Positions 54,327-62,853 of a DNA stretch of 64,000 bases are shown here, piece by piece. Origin of the DNA: CAYUZU01 sp964448675 (GTDB taxonomy: Bacteria > Planctomycetota > Phycisphaerae > UBA1845 > Fen-1342). The notes beneath the pieces are model-generated. The model saw only the letters and a list, made by a program, of their open reading frames with translations, made no database searches and was not told where the DNA came from. The translations under genes were made by a program, and so were the position numbers. The stretch's first letter is position 1. Every line of letters begins with the position of its first letter. The stretch covers positions 124,001 to 188,000 of the forward strand of contig CAYUZU010000002.1 in assembly GCA_964448675.1 (NCBI GenBank). The letters run 5' to 3'.

Positions 54327-55114
54327 CACCCACGTCCTCCTTGCCTTGCTTCCGGCTTCTCGGCCCGGTACAGCACCACGCCCCCGAAGTTCATTCGCTC
54401 GCACGTCACCGCCACGAGACCCGCGTCCCGCAACCGCGCCATCATCACCGCCGGCGTCTCGAACGTGCGGATCGACCGCGCCAGGTACTGGTACGCCCCG
54501 ACCCGATCGCCGCTCAGCCACGCCGCCACCCGCGGCAACACCTGCTCACAATACAACCGATACGCCGCGCGCAACAGCGGGTTTTGCGGCGTCGCGAACT
54601 CCAGGATCACCACCCGCCCGCCGGGCCGCGCCACCCGCGCCATCTCGTTCAGCCCCGCCTGCAGCTCGCGGAAATTCCGCACACCGAACGCACAACTGAT
54701 CACGTCCACCGCCGCATCGCGCAGCGGCAGCGCCAGCCCGTCCGCCCGCACCAGCCGCACCCGCGCGCCGACGCCGTCGTAGTGCCCGCGGGCCAGCATC
54801 TCCGCCGAGAAATCCACCCCGATCAGTTGCCTGGCCTGGGTCTGCCGGGCGAAGCATCGCAGCATATCCCCCGTGCCGCAGCATACGTCCAGCACGACGT
54901 CTCCCGGCTGCACGTCGGCTGCCGCCACCGTCCGCCGCCGCCACCCCGCATCCTGTCCGAAGCTCGTGACCGTGTTGACCCGCTCGTAGGTGCCGGCGAT
55001 GGCATCGAACATGCCCTCGACGCGCTGGGCTTTGTCGTGCTGGCGGTGTGGATCGCGCAAGGTGCGCCGATCCCAGCCCAGGCGTTCGGTCGGTGATCTG
55101 CTCGTGTCGCTCAT
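54326..55114 (-). CDS. ubiE: Demethylmenaquinone / ubiquinone C-methyltransferase
   Basis: A 262-residue SAM-dependent methyltransferase of the UbiE/MenG family, which C-methylates the quinone ring in respiratory quinone synthesis. Signature blocks are present: VEGMFDAIAGTYERVNTVTSFG, the SAM motif VVLDVCCGTGDML, IGVDFSAEMLA, CAFGVRNFRELQAGLNEMARVARPGG and VILEFATP. The start at 55114 (MSDTSRSPTERLG) was chosen because the longer frame enters the upstream hairpin region. The last base of its stop region overlaps the lipoprotein start. In planctomycetes menaquinone is usual, so menG may be the better name. Confidence 0.93.
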   Translation of the reverse strand: MSDTSRSPTERLGWDRRTLRDPHRQHDKAQRVEGMFDAIAGTYERVNTVTSFGQDAGWRRRTVAAADVQPGDVVLDVCCGTGDMLRCFARQTQARQLIGVDFSAEMLARGHYDGVGARVRLVRADGLALPLRDAAVDVISCAFGVRNFRELQAGLNEMARVARPGGRVVILEFATPQNPLLRAAYRLYCEQVLPRVAAWLSGDRVGAYQYLARSIRTFETPAVMMARLRDAGLVAVTCERMNFGGVVLYRAEKPEARQGGRG

Positions 55115-55181
55115 GGCAAGCCCGCCCCGTATTCTCCGCCGGCCGGGCAGGCGTGTCGAGCCCGGCCTGCCCGCGGCGCAG

Positions 55182-55228
55182 TAAAAACGACGGGACGCCG
55201 ACACCCTGAGGTCGCCGGCGCCCGTCGT
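55182..55228 (-). terminator. Intrinsic terminator with no annotated gene in front
   Basis: On the minus strand a 13-bp stem with one bulge (arms 55216-55228 and 55187-55200) is followed by TTTTT (55183-55187 complement). It is about 470 nt beyond the dnaE2 stop and just before ubiE, so it ends something in between. Confidence 0.75.
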
Positions 55229-55440
55229 ATGTTCGGATACAACCTCCGCCGATGCCGGTGGAAGAGGTTTGCTGGAACCCGTATTTCAACGTGGGTGGCC
55301 TGGACTGCCCCGACCTAACGCTCAGTGGCGCCTCCGACGGGGGAAAGCCGCCTTGGCCTCCCTGGGTTCAGCATAACGGTTCGCGCAAACGGATTCTTCC
55401 GTATCGCACAACGCAGGGGTTGTTCCGTTATGTCACTGCA
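55182..55440 (-). ncRNA. Candidate structured small RNA between dnaE2 and ubiE
   Basis: A TATACT box (minus strand, 55450-55445) is followed by ~255 nt that end in the intrinsic terminator at 55182-55228. Near its 5' end an 8-bp helix (arms 55425-55432 and 55372-55379, CATAACGG/CCGTTATG) encloses an inner hairpin ACGGA-loop-TCCGT (55389-55402). Another helix pairs 55264-55269 with 55241-55246 (AACCTC/GAGGTT). No open frame of note covers it. I tested it by eye against SRP RNA, tmRNA and RNase P and saw no signature motifs; 6S RNA cannot be excluded. Confidence 0.35.
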
Positions 55441-55697
55441 TCCAAGTATACCCCATGAATCGGCGAATTCCGTCGAGAAAATTCAAAACTTGTCCGGCAG
55501 CAAACTGCGTGCCACGCCCGCCGTCGGCAACCGCTTTCAAACACCCCGGCCTGTAAAACATCGCCCCCGCCCGAACTGAACAACGCCCACGCCTGTCGGC
55601 CCAATCCCGCAGCCCACCGGCGCCTGCACTTGGTCACTCCGCCACTTCGTCAGGCCGTCACGCGGTCCTCCCCCGCTGTCGCTGCGTCGCTTGCCGG

Positions 55698-58600
55698 TCA
55701 CCGAAAGTCCCGCGATCGGTGCCTCAAGCTCACCAACTTCTGCGACAGATCCACCAGCCTGCGCACCTGCACGTGAATCACCTGCGCCTGCCGTTCGACC
55801 GTCCCCTCGGCGATAACGGCAATCTTCGTTCGCCCGATCCCCTTGCAGCGTTCCCACACACCGGGGCGAATGATCAGGTTCGCCGACGCGGTCTCGTCCT
55901 CGAGCGTCATGAACACGATGCCCTTGGCAGTGCTCGGATGCTGGCGATTGATGACCAGGCCCGCGACGCGGATGCGCTGCCCTTGTCGCGCATTGTGCAG
56001 CTTTTCGTTGGCCTGTACGCGCAGCCGATCCAGCTCTTCCCGCACCAACCCGATCGGATGCGCATTCAGCGACAAGCCCAGTGCGTCATAATCGTGCACG
56101 ACGACCTCGTCCAACGGCATTGGCGGCAACTGCGCCGGCGGCGCGTCGGCCTCGAGATCGGCAAAAAGCGGCAATTCTTCGCGCTCCAGCGACAGAATCT
56201 GCCACAGCGCTTGACGCCGACTCAACCCCAGCGAGCGAAACGCGTCCGCCGCCGCCAGCCGCAACAGCACTTCACGTGAAACGTCGCCGCGCCGCGCAAG
56301 CTGTTCGACCGAGCGGATCGGCCCCGTACGCCGTGCCGCCACCACCCCGCACACCTTTTCTTCGCTCAACCCGCGCACGAGGCGGTAACCAAGGCGCAAA
56401 GAGGGGGCGGGATGGGACTGAGGAGCTGAGCGATTGAGGGATTGAGAACAGAGCGTCGCTTCGCCGCTTTCCAAGTGACAATCCCACCCACTGCAATTCA
56501 CGTCCACCGGCAGGACACGAACGCCATGACGCTGCGCATCGCGGACAAGCTGCGCCGGCGCGTAGAAGCCCATCGGCTGGCTGTTGAGCACCGCCCCGCA
56601 GAACGCCGCCGGGTGGTAACGCTTCAACCACGCCGACGCATACACCAGCAGCGCAAACGAGGCGGCGTGACTCTCGGGAAAGCCATACTCGCCAAAGCCA
56701 CGAATCTGCTTGAAGATCTGCTCGGCAAACTCCGGCGTATAGCCGTTGGCGAGCATGCCCTTGATCAGGCGTGTCTGAAACCGCTCGAGCTTTCCGCCAC
56801 GGCCCCAGGCGGCCATCGAGCGGCGCAACTGGTCCGCTTCGCCGGGGCTGAACCCAGCCGCCACCACCGCCAACCGCATGACCTGCTCTTGAAACAGCGG
56901 CACGCCGAGCGTCTTCGCAAGCACGCGGCGCACGGCATCGCTGGGGTAGTTGACCGGCTCGAGCCCCTGTCGGCGACGCAAGTACGGGTGCACCATGCCG
57001 CCCTGGATCGGTCCCGGGCGCACAATCGCGACCTCAATGACCAGGTCATAGAAACACCGCGGTTTCAGACGTGGCAGCATCGACATCTGCGCCCGGCTCT
57101 CGATCTGGAACACGCCGACCGTATCCGCCTTACAGATCAGGTCATATACGGCGGGGTCTTCGCGGGGGATAGCGTGGAGGGACTGAGGCAGCGGGATCCG
57201 AGATCCGGCATCGAGAATCCCGGCCAGCATTCCAAAGCACTTCCGAATCGCCGTGAGCATGCCAAGGGCCAGGCAGTCGACCTTGAGGATGCCGAGGGCG
57301 TCGATGTCGTCCTTGTCCCATTGGATGAAGGTGCGGTCGGGCATGCCGCCGTTTTCGAGCGGAACGATCTCGCACAGCGGGGAATCGGTGATGACGAAGC
57401 CGCCAACGTGCTGCGACAAGTGCCGTGGAAACCCGAGCAGTTGCTTCACCAGCCTCACCAGCATTTGGATGGTGCGGTCGCGCGGGTCGAGGCCGGTGGT
57501 GCAGATCGCCTCCTCGGGCAAGGCTTCGTGGCTCCACCAGTCCAGCGCCTTGGCGAGTTGGTCGACGCGATCCAGCGATAACCCAAGTACCTTGCCCACA
57601 TCGCGCACCGCCGACCGCGGCCGATACGTAATCACCTCCGCAGTGATGGCAGCCCGCTCGCGGCCGTATTTTTCATAGATGTACTGGAAGACCTCCTCGC
57701 GGCGTTCGTGCTCGAAATCGACGTCAATGTCGGGGGGCTCGTTGCGCTCCCTACTGACGAAGCGTTCGAACAACAGGTCAATGCGGGCGGGGTCGACCGC
57801 GGTGACGCCGAGGCAGTAGCAGACCGCCGAGTTTGCCGCCGACCCCCGTCCCTGGCACAGGATGCCACGGCTGCGCGCAAAGCGGACGAGATCCCAGACA
57901 GTCAGGAAGTAATGTTCGTACTTGAGCTCCCGGATAAGCTGGAGCTCGCGTTGAAGAAGCAACGGAAGGCAAGGCCGGGATCCGGCATGCGGGATCCGGG
58001 ATCGGCTGCGTGGAAACGTGCGAAAGCGGGAAGCTGGGAACGGGTAACGGTCGCGTGCCGGCTGGGGACTAAGGGCTGATGGCTGCGTGCCTTCCGTCGC
58101 TTCGTCGCTCATTCGTTCCGCCCCCTGCCACGTCAGGTGCTCGAGATAGTCCATCGCGGTCCAGCCGGCGGGGACAAGCTCGTGCGGGTATTCGTAGCGC
58201 AGCTCGTCGAGGCTGAACGTGCAGCGGCGGGCAATTTCGATCGTGCGGGCAACGAGGTCCGGCGTCGTCGCGTAACGTCGGGCGATTTCGTCACGTGACC
58301 GTAGGTGGCGCTCGGCGTTGGCAAAGAGGCGCGCGCCGGCCGTCGCGAGCGTACACTTTTCGCGGATGCAGGTGAGCACGTCGTGCAGGTAGCGCCGCTC
58401 CGGAACGTGATAGTGCACGGCGTTGGTCGCAACGAGCGGGATGCCGGTCTGCCGTGACAGCACCGTTAGCCGCGCCAGGCGCGCACCGTCGGGCTCGTCA
58501 GCGGTCAGGTTGGCAGCAAGATAGAGGTCGCCGGCGGGGAAGAGGCAGCGGTAGGCCCGAAGGGATTGAGAACAGAGCGACGGAGCGACCCACTCCGTCG

Positions 58601-59114
58601 CCTCGTCACTGCGTCGCTCCGTCGCTCCTGCAACAATGCCAATCCAACCCGCACCCGGCAGCAGTTCCGCAATGTCGGCCAGGTGAATCTCGCAATCGCC
58701 TTTCTTGCAGCGGCGACGACCGCGCGTGATCAGCCGGGCAAGACCGGCGTAAGCCCGGCGGTCGGGCGCGAGCAGGATGATCGGCGGGGCATCGATCGGC
58801 GTGATCTCGGCACCGATGATCAGATGAAGGTCATGCTCTCTGGCGGCAACGTGGGCGCGGACCACGCCGGCCAGCGAATTACGGTCCGTGATGGCAAGGG
58901 CATCGTAGCCCAGGTCGGCGGCGCGGGCGACGACCTCGCCGGGATGCGAGGCGCCACGAAGAAAGGAGAAGTTGGACAGGCAATGGAGTTCGGCGTACGG
59001 GAGCAGCGACGCAGAACCTCCCCCGGCTCCCTCCCTCGCAGGGAGCGCGATTCGCGGCTCTTCGGCTGAGAACTGATGACTGAGAGCTGATGGCTCCTGC
59101 TCATTTCGGGGCAT
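55698..59114 (-). CDS. dnaE2: Error-prone DNA polymerase DnaE2 with repeat-derived insertions
   Basis: A 1138-residue C-family polymerase used in damage-induced mutagenesis. The start at 59114 has GAGGTG about 9 bases upstream. The N-terminal PHP domain begins YAELHCLSNFSFLRGASHPGE. The polymerase core has GRGSAANSAVCYCLG, PDIDVDFEHERREEV with the catalytic Asp pair, HVGGFVITDSPL and GFGEYGFPESHAASFA. The C-terminal OB fold has IRVAGLVINRQHPSTAKG. It is longer than the usual ~1030-1090 residues because of several Ser/Arg/Pro-rich in-frame insertions made of short dispersed repeats (near residues 4-24, 162-186, 332-387, 630-647 and 882-902). No imuA or imuB gene is adjacent. An operator-like site lies in its promoter. 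Confidence 0.93.
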   Translation of the reverse strand: MPRNEQEPSALSHQFSAEEPRIALPAREGAGGGSASLLPYAELHCLSNFSFLRGASHPGEVVARAADLGYDALAITDRNSLAGVVRAHVAAREHDLHLIIGAEITPIDAPPIILLAPDRRAYAGLARLITRGRRRCKKGDCEIHLADIAELLPGAGWIGIVAGATERRSDEATEWVAPSLCSQSLRAYRCLFPAGDLYLAANLTADEPDGARLARLTVLSRQTGIPLVATNAVHYHVPERRYLHDVLTCIREKCTLATAGARLFANAERHLRSRDEIARRYATTPDLVARTIEIARRCTFSLDELRYEYPHELVPAGWTAMDYLEHLTWQGAERMSDEATEGTQPSALSPQPARDRYPFPASRFRTFPRSRSRIPHAGSRPCLPLLLQRELQLIRELKYEHYFLTVWDLVRFARSRGILCQGRGSAANSAVCYCLGVTAVDPARIDLLFERFVSRERNEPPDIDVDFEHERREEVFQYIYEKYGRERAAITAEVITYRPRSAVRDVGKVLGLSLDRVDQLAKALDWWSHEALPEEAICTTGLDPRDRTIQMLVRLVKQLLGFPRHLSQHVGGFVITDSPLCEIVPLENGGMPDRTFIQWDKDDIDALGILKVDCLALGMLTAIRKCFGMLAGILDAGSRIPLPQSLHAIPREDPAVYDLICKADTVGVFQIESRAQMSMLPRLKPRCFYDLVIEVAIVRPGPIQGGMVHPYLRRRQGLEPVNYPSDAVRRVLAKTLGVPLFQEQVMRLAVVAAGFSPGEADQLRRSMAAWGRGGKLERFQTRLIKGMLANGYTPEFAEQIFKQIRGFGEYGFPESHAASFALLVYASAWLKRYHPAAFCGAVLNSQPMGFYAPAQLVRDAQRHGVRVLPVDVNCSGWDCHLESGEATLCSQSLNRSAPQSHPAPSLRLGYRLVRGLSEEKVCGVVAARRTGPIRSVEQLARRGDVSREVLLRLAAADAFRSLGLSRRQALWQILSLEREELPLFADLEADAPPAQLPPMPLDEVVVHDYDALGLSLNAHPIGLVREELDRLRVQANEKLHNARQGQRIRVAGLVINRQHPSTAKGIVFMTLEDETASANLIIRPGVWERCKGIGRTKIAVIAEGTVERQAQVIHVQVRRLVDLSQKLVSLRHRSRDFR
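56437..56455. repeat. 19-nt repeat copy within dnaE2 (copy 1)
   Basis: AGGGATTGAGAACAGAGCG, identical to the copy at 58561-58579. On the coding strand it reads within CTCTGTTCTCAATCCCT and encodes the LCSQSL stretch. It sits in an extra Ser/Pro-rich segment of the protein. Confidence 0.85.
57956..58120. repeat. Compound repeat-rich insertion within dnaE2
   Basis: Contains GGATCCGG/CGGGATCC-type repeats (57980-58008), a run of GGGAAGCTGGGAACGGG type, GGGCTGATGG and a CGTCGCTTCGTCGC run. The encoded segment (SALSPQPARDRYPFPASRF...) interrupts the polymerase between conserved blocks. A further GATCCGAGATCCGG copy lies at 57200-57230. Confidence 0.7.
58561..58579. repeat. 19-nt repeat copy within dnaE2 (copy 2)
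   Basis: Identical to 56437-56455. It is followed by a GTCGC/GCGACGGAG-rich simple-sequence run up to about 58627. Encoded peptide is also LCSQSL, in the same reading frame as copy 1. Confidence 0.85.
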
Positions 59115-59190
59115 GGCGGCGTACACCTCGCCAGTCCCCCGTGAATTCGTGCGAAAAACGGGCTTGACGCCCGGTCCGTTCCCCGAGCAG

Positions 59191-59219
59191 AGTATACCTA
59201 ACAGACCCCGAACGGACAA
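59191..59219 (-). promoter_or_regulatory. dnaE2 promoter
   Basis: On the minus strand TTGTCC, exactly 17 bp and TATACT, a close match to sigma70-type consensus, with the -10 about 77 bases before the dnaE2 start codon. Confidence 0.6.
59199..59213 (-). promoter_or_regulatory. Possible SOS (LexA-like) operator in the dnaE2 promoter spacer
   Basis: On the minus strand GTTC-N7-GTTA fills the spacer between -35 and -10. It differs by one base from the GTTC-N7-GTTC box of alphaproteobacterial LexA. Planctomycete LexA sites may differ, so this is a candidate only. Confidence 0.4.
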
Positions 59220-59450
59220 GCAGCAGGTCGGAGCACGGCACGGGCTGGTGCTGACGTCGCCGTTGCCTCCCCATGCCACCGCCGCTTCGCGAATGCACGG
59301 CTCACAGCGCCGTGGCACACGGCCGTCGGCGGTATTCGGACGTTGCCCCGGATGCCGGTCGCCACTTGAGTCAGACGACGCGGATCGCCATAATGGCGGT
59401 GGCCGGAGGTCCAGCGGATTCACGCTTTCGGATGACGGGTCACGGGTTGT

Positions 59451-60071
59451 ATGCGCGAGGGTCAAACCAAGCCACCGACGGATTCGCTTGCGGCACAGCC
59501 ACGCGGCGCCGACACGGCGCCGGTCGCCACGCACGGCTCGTCATGGTTCACCGGGGAGGCCGGGTCGTCGCTAAGTGACGTCCTGCCAGACCTTTACACC
59601 GAGTTGCGCCGCATCGCCGCCGGCTACATGCGGCAGGAACGGGCTGATCACACGCTCCAGACGACCGCCCTGGTCCACGAGGCCTACCTACGTCTTTCCT
59701 CCCGCGACGTGCAGAGCTTCCCGAGCCGCGCGGACTTCTTCGCCGCCGCGGCCCAGGCGATCCGCCGGGTGCTGATTGACCATGCCCGCGCCCGCAACGC
59801 GATCAAACGCGGCGGCGCCCAGCCGCAACGGCTCCAGGTGGCGGCCGACGAGTTGGCCGCGGGGGACGCCGGCATCGATCTGCTGGACCTCGACACGGCG
59901 TTGAACCAGTTGGCGGACCTGTCACCGCGGCAGGCCCGCGTGGTCGAGCTGCGGTTTTTCGGTGGCATGTCAGAAGAAGAAATCGCGCAGACGCTGGGGA
60001 TTTCGCGCCGAACCACACAGGAGGATTGGCGCGGCGCGCGGGCCTGGTTGCAACGCGCGCTCAGAGGCTGA
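59451..60071 (+). CDS. ECF-type RNA polymerase sigma factor (planctomycete Sig-70_X6-like)
   Basis: A 206-residue sigma factor. Residues ~1-40 are a variable Ala/Thr/Gly-rich extension; the true start could be further in. Region 2 is seen from LPDLYTELRRIAAGYMRQE through ALVHEAYLRL and RRVLIDHARARNAIKRGG, and region 4 as LADLSPRQARVVELRFFGGMSEEEIAQTLGISRRTTQEDW with the helix-turn-helix. This pattern, including TLQTTALVHEAYLRL, is typical of the ECF group expanded in planctomycetes and often paired with Ser/Thr kinases. The kinase gene follows 33 bp downstream. Confidence 0.92.
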   Translation: MREGQTKPPTDSLAAQPRGADTAPVATHGSSWFTGEAGSSLSDVLPDLYTELRRIAAGYMRQERADHTLQTTALVHEAYLRLSSRDVQSFPSRADFFAAAAQAIRRVLIDHARARNAIKRGGAQPQRLQVAADELAAGDAGIDLLDLDTALNQLADLSPRQARVVELRFFGGMSEEEIAQTLGISRRTTQEDWRGARAWLQRALRG

Positions 60072-60104
60072 CGGCCGTTGGGACGGCTGGTGGGGACCGA
60101 TGGG

Positions 60105-62807
60105 ATGACACCCGAGCGACACGAAGCGGTGATGCGTGTGTTCAACACCGCGGCCGCACTGTCTCCGGAGGAGCAGGCTGCGTATCTGCAGCGGACCTGC
60201 GCGGACGATGCGCCGCTGCGGCAGGAGGTGGAATCACTGCTGGAGCACGACCGGCAGGTGACGTGCGTGGTGGACCAGCCACTGCTGGGCCCCGGGTTCA
60301 ACCTGTCGCAGTTTGTCGAGGCGGACCCGGCGCTGGCCGAGAACATGCCCGCAACGGTCGGCCCCTACCGCATTCTCGACGTGTTGGGCATGGGCAATAT
60401 GGGCGTGGTGTATCGCGCGCAGCAGCAGCAGCCGGAGCGCGAGGTCGCAGTAAAGGTCATCCGCCCGGACAAGGCGTCGCCGGCGTTGTTTCATCGCTTC
60501 GCGGGCGAGATCGAATCGCTGGGCCGGTTGCGGCATCCGGGGATCGCGCATATCCACGATGCGGGCACCGTCGACACGCCGCAGGGCCCCCACCCGTATA
60601 TCGCGATGGAACTGGTGGACGGGCCGCGGCTGGCGGACTTCGTGCGCGAGCGGGCGCTCGACGAGCGTGGCCGGCTCGAGCTTCTGGCGCAGGTGTGCGA
60701 CGCCGTCGAGCACGCCCACGAGCAGGGCATCATCCACCGCGACCTGAAGCCGGCGCACATCCTGGTCGAAGGCCGCAACGGCCGGGTGCAGCCGCGCGTG
60801 CTCGACTTCGGGGTGGCGCGCTGGATGAACACGCCGGCGCGCGACGCCACCTACGCGACGATGCCGGGCCAACTGATCGGCACGCTGGCGTACATGAGCC
60901 CGGAGCAGGTCGCCGGCGATCCGGCCGAGATCGATCGCCGGGCCGACGTGTACGCCCTCGGCGCGCTGGGGTATGAGCTGCTGGCGGGGCGATTGCCGAT
61001 CGACGTGCGTGGCAAGTCGCTGGTGGCCGCGCTGGACGCGATTCGCCATGAGGCCCCGCCCCCGCTGGCCGCGCACGAGCGTCGCTTCCGCGGGGATCTG
61101 AGTGTGATCTTCGGCAAGGCGCTGGCCAAGGAGAAGTCGCAGCGCTACGCGTCGGCGGCAGCGCTGGCGAGCGACATTCGGCGTTATCTCGGCAACCGGC
61201 CGATCCTGGCGCGCGAGCCGAGCCTGCCATACGTCGTGTGGAAATTCGTGCGGCGCCATCGGACGGTCGCGACGGTGGCGCTGCTGGGCGCGCTGCTGGC
61301 CGCGCATGGTCTTGTGCGGGCCCACCTGTCGGCGCGGGCCGAACGGTTCCACCTGCACCAGACGCGCAGTATTGCCGGGTACCTGGCCCGCGATTTCGCG
61401 GCGAGCCTGGACCGCCTGTCGGGCAGCCGGGAGGTGCGGGCGGCGCTGCTGGAACGGCTGCGCTCGCACGTCGAGCAACTGCGCGCCGAGAATCCTGGCG
61501 ACATCGAGCTCATGACGGCCCATGCCGACATTCTGACGCACCTGTCCGACATGGCGGCGGAGGTGGATCGCCACGACGAGGCGATGGGGTTGCGCAAGCG
61601 CGCGCTCGCCCTGCGCGAGACGCTTGTTGCCGCCGAGCCGGACAATGGCGAGCGGCGCGCCGCCCTGTCGATCATCAAGGTCAAGATCGGCGACCTGCAC
61701 AACGGCCGTCTGGATCGCGAGACAGCGGGTCGCTGGTACTACGAAGCGCTGGCGATCGACGAGACACTGGCCGCGGCGGTGCCCGACGACGTTCACTACC
61801 TGAGCAATCTGGCGTTTTCGTACCTGCGGCTGGGCGCGCTGGTGCTCAATAATGGTGACCATGCACGGGCGCGTGAGCGGCTCGGCCAGGCCATCGAGAC
61901 GTTTCGGCAGCTTCTCATCCTGCAGCCTGGGCGCGTGACGGCCCTGCACGGGCGCTGCGACGCCGAGGGACTGCTGGCCGCGTTGGCGAGCATCGAGGGG
62001 CGCGATGTGGACGCCGGCGCGCACAAGGCGATGTCGCTGCGCTGCGCGGAGCAGGCGTTGCAGCTGGAGCCCGACAATCGGCGCTGCCAGCAGATGCTGG
62101 CCAGCGCCCAGCTCGGCTACGCGGCGCACCTGCTGCGTGACGGGGATCATGATGGGTCGTTAGCGTTGATCGACGCCGCCGCGCGGATGGGGCGCGGGCT
62201 GCACCTGGTGCATCCGCACGACCCGGCCCACACACACCTCATGTGTCGGGCGCTGATGCAGCGGGCGGAGGTCTGCATGCATCGGGGCGATCCGGCCGCC
62301 GCCGTCCCCCACGCAGAGGAGGCGGTGGCGCTGGCGCAGGCCCTGGTCGCGCGCGACGGCGCGAATGTGCGGCATCTGCGCCGCCTGGCGCAGGCCTGTT
62401 CCGCGGCGTACCAGTGCTGCCACCGCGCGGGGGACGAGGGCGCCGCCGGTTCGCACTGGCGCAGCATGCTGTCGGCGCGGTGCCAGATCGCCGATCACCC
62501 GCAGGCGACGCCCGGGGATTTGCACGTCGCGGCCGGCTCGTTACTGGGCGGGCCGTATCCGCAGCACCGCGACGCGCGTCGGGCGTTGCAGTATGCAGAG
62601 CGGGCGGTCGAGCTGACGGAGGGGGCCGTGGCCGTGTACTGGTACCGGCTGGGGCTGGCACACGAAGCGCTGGGCGCGCCGGCGGAGGCGGTGCAGTGCC
62701 TGGAGCAGGCCCGCGCGCAGGCGGCGGCGGAGGACGAGCTGCTGTCGCGGATTGACGCCCGGCTGGCGCGGTTGCGGGACGCGGAGCCGGCCGCCGCGAC
62801 GCCGTGA
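60105..62807 (+). CDS. Ser/Thr protein kinase with transmembrane helix and TPR-like repeats; Asn-to-His in the catalytic loop
   Basis: A protein of about 900 residues. ATG 60105 (MTPERHEAVMRVF) fits the usual N-terminus of the family; a TTG at 60078 is in frame. The kinase domain (~85-370) has the P-loop LGMGNMGVVYRA, Lys117 in VAVKVI, HRD with Asp213, DFG with Asp234 and SPEQ. The catalytic loop reads HRDLKPAHILV, so the metal-binding Asn is His218. One transmembrane helix follows (~387-407), then ~480 residues of helical TPR-like repeats. The ECF sigma factor directly upstream is a typical partner. The kinase may be active, impaired or a pseudokinase. Confidence 0.9.
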   Translation: MTPERHEAVMRVFNTAAALSPEEQAAYLQRTCADDAPLRQEVESLLEHDRQVTCVVDQPLLGPGFNLSQFVEADPALAENMPATVGPYRILDVLGMGNMGVVYRAQQQQPEREVAVKVIRPDKASPALFHRFAGEIESLGRLRHPGIAHIHDAGTVDTPQGPHPYIAMELVDGPRLADFVRERALDERGRLELLAQVCDAVEHAHEQGIIHRDLKPAHILVEGRNGRVQPRVLDFGVARWMNTPARDATYATMPGQLIGTLAYMSPEQVAGDPAEIDRRADVYALGALGYELLAGRLPIDVRGKSLVAALDAIRHEAPPPLAAHERRFRGDLSVIFGKALAKEKSQRYASAAALASDIRRYLGNRPILAREPSLPYVVWKFVRRHRTVATVALLGALLAAHGLVRAHLSARAERFHLHQTRSIAGYLARDFAASLDRLSGSREVRAALLERLRSHVEQLRAENPGDIELMTAHADILTHLSDMAAEVDRHDEAMGLRKRALALRETLVAAEPDNGERRAALSIIKVKIGDLHNGRLDRETAGRWYYEALAIDETLAAAVPDDVHYLSNLAFSYLRLGALVLNNGDHARARERLGQAIETFRQLLILQPGRVTALHGRCDAEGLLAALASIEGRDVDAGAHKAMSLRCAEQALQLEPDNRRCQQMLASAQLGYAAHLLRDGDHDGSLALIDAAARMGRGLHLVHPHDPAHTHLMCRALMQRAEVCMHRGDPAAAVPHAEEAVALAQALVARDGANVRHLRRLAQACSAAYQCCHRAGDEGAAGSHWRSMLSARCQIADHPQATPGDLHVAAGSLLGGPYPQHRDARRALQYAERAVELTEGAVAVYWYRLGLAHEALGAPAEAVQCLEQARAQAAAEDELLSRIDARLARLRDAEPAAATP

Positions 62808-62853
62808 GGGACGGTGGGGCACGTGGTGACGGGGATGCGGGTCGGCGTGCCGC

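Larger units (their letters stand above)
59115..59450. other. Divergent region between dnaE2 and the ECF sigma factor gene
   Basis: 336 bp holding the dnaE2 promoter and operator candidate on the left. On the right no clear promoter for the sigma factor is visible. No RNA gene seen. Confidence 0.4.

Noticed and set aside
60234..62150. 638-codon minus-strand frame
   Set aside because: Antisense shadow of the Ser/Thr kinase gene; no recognisable protein features.
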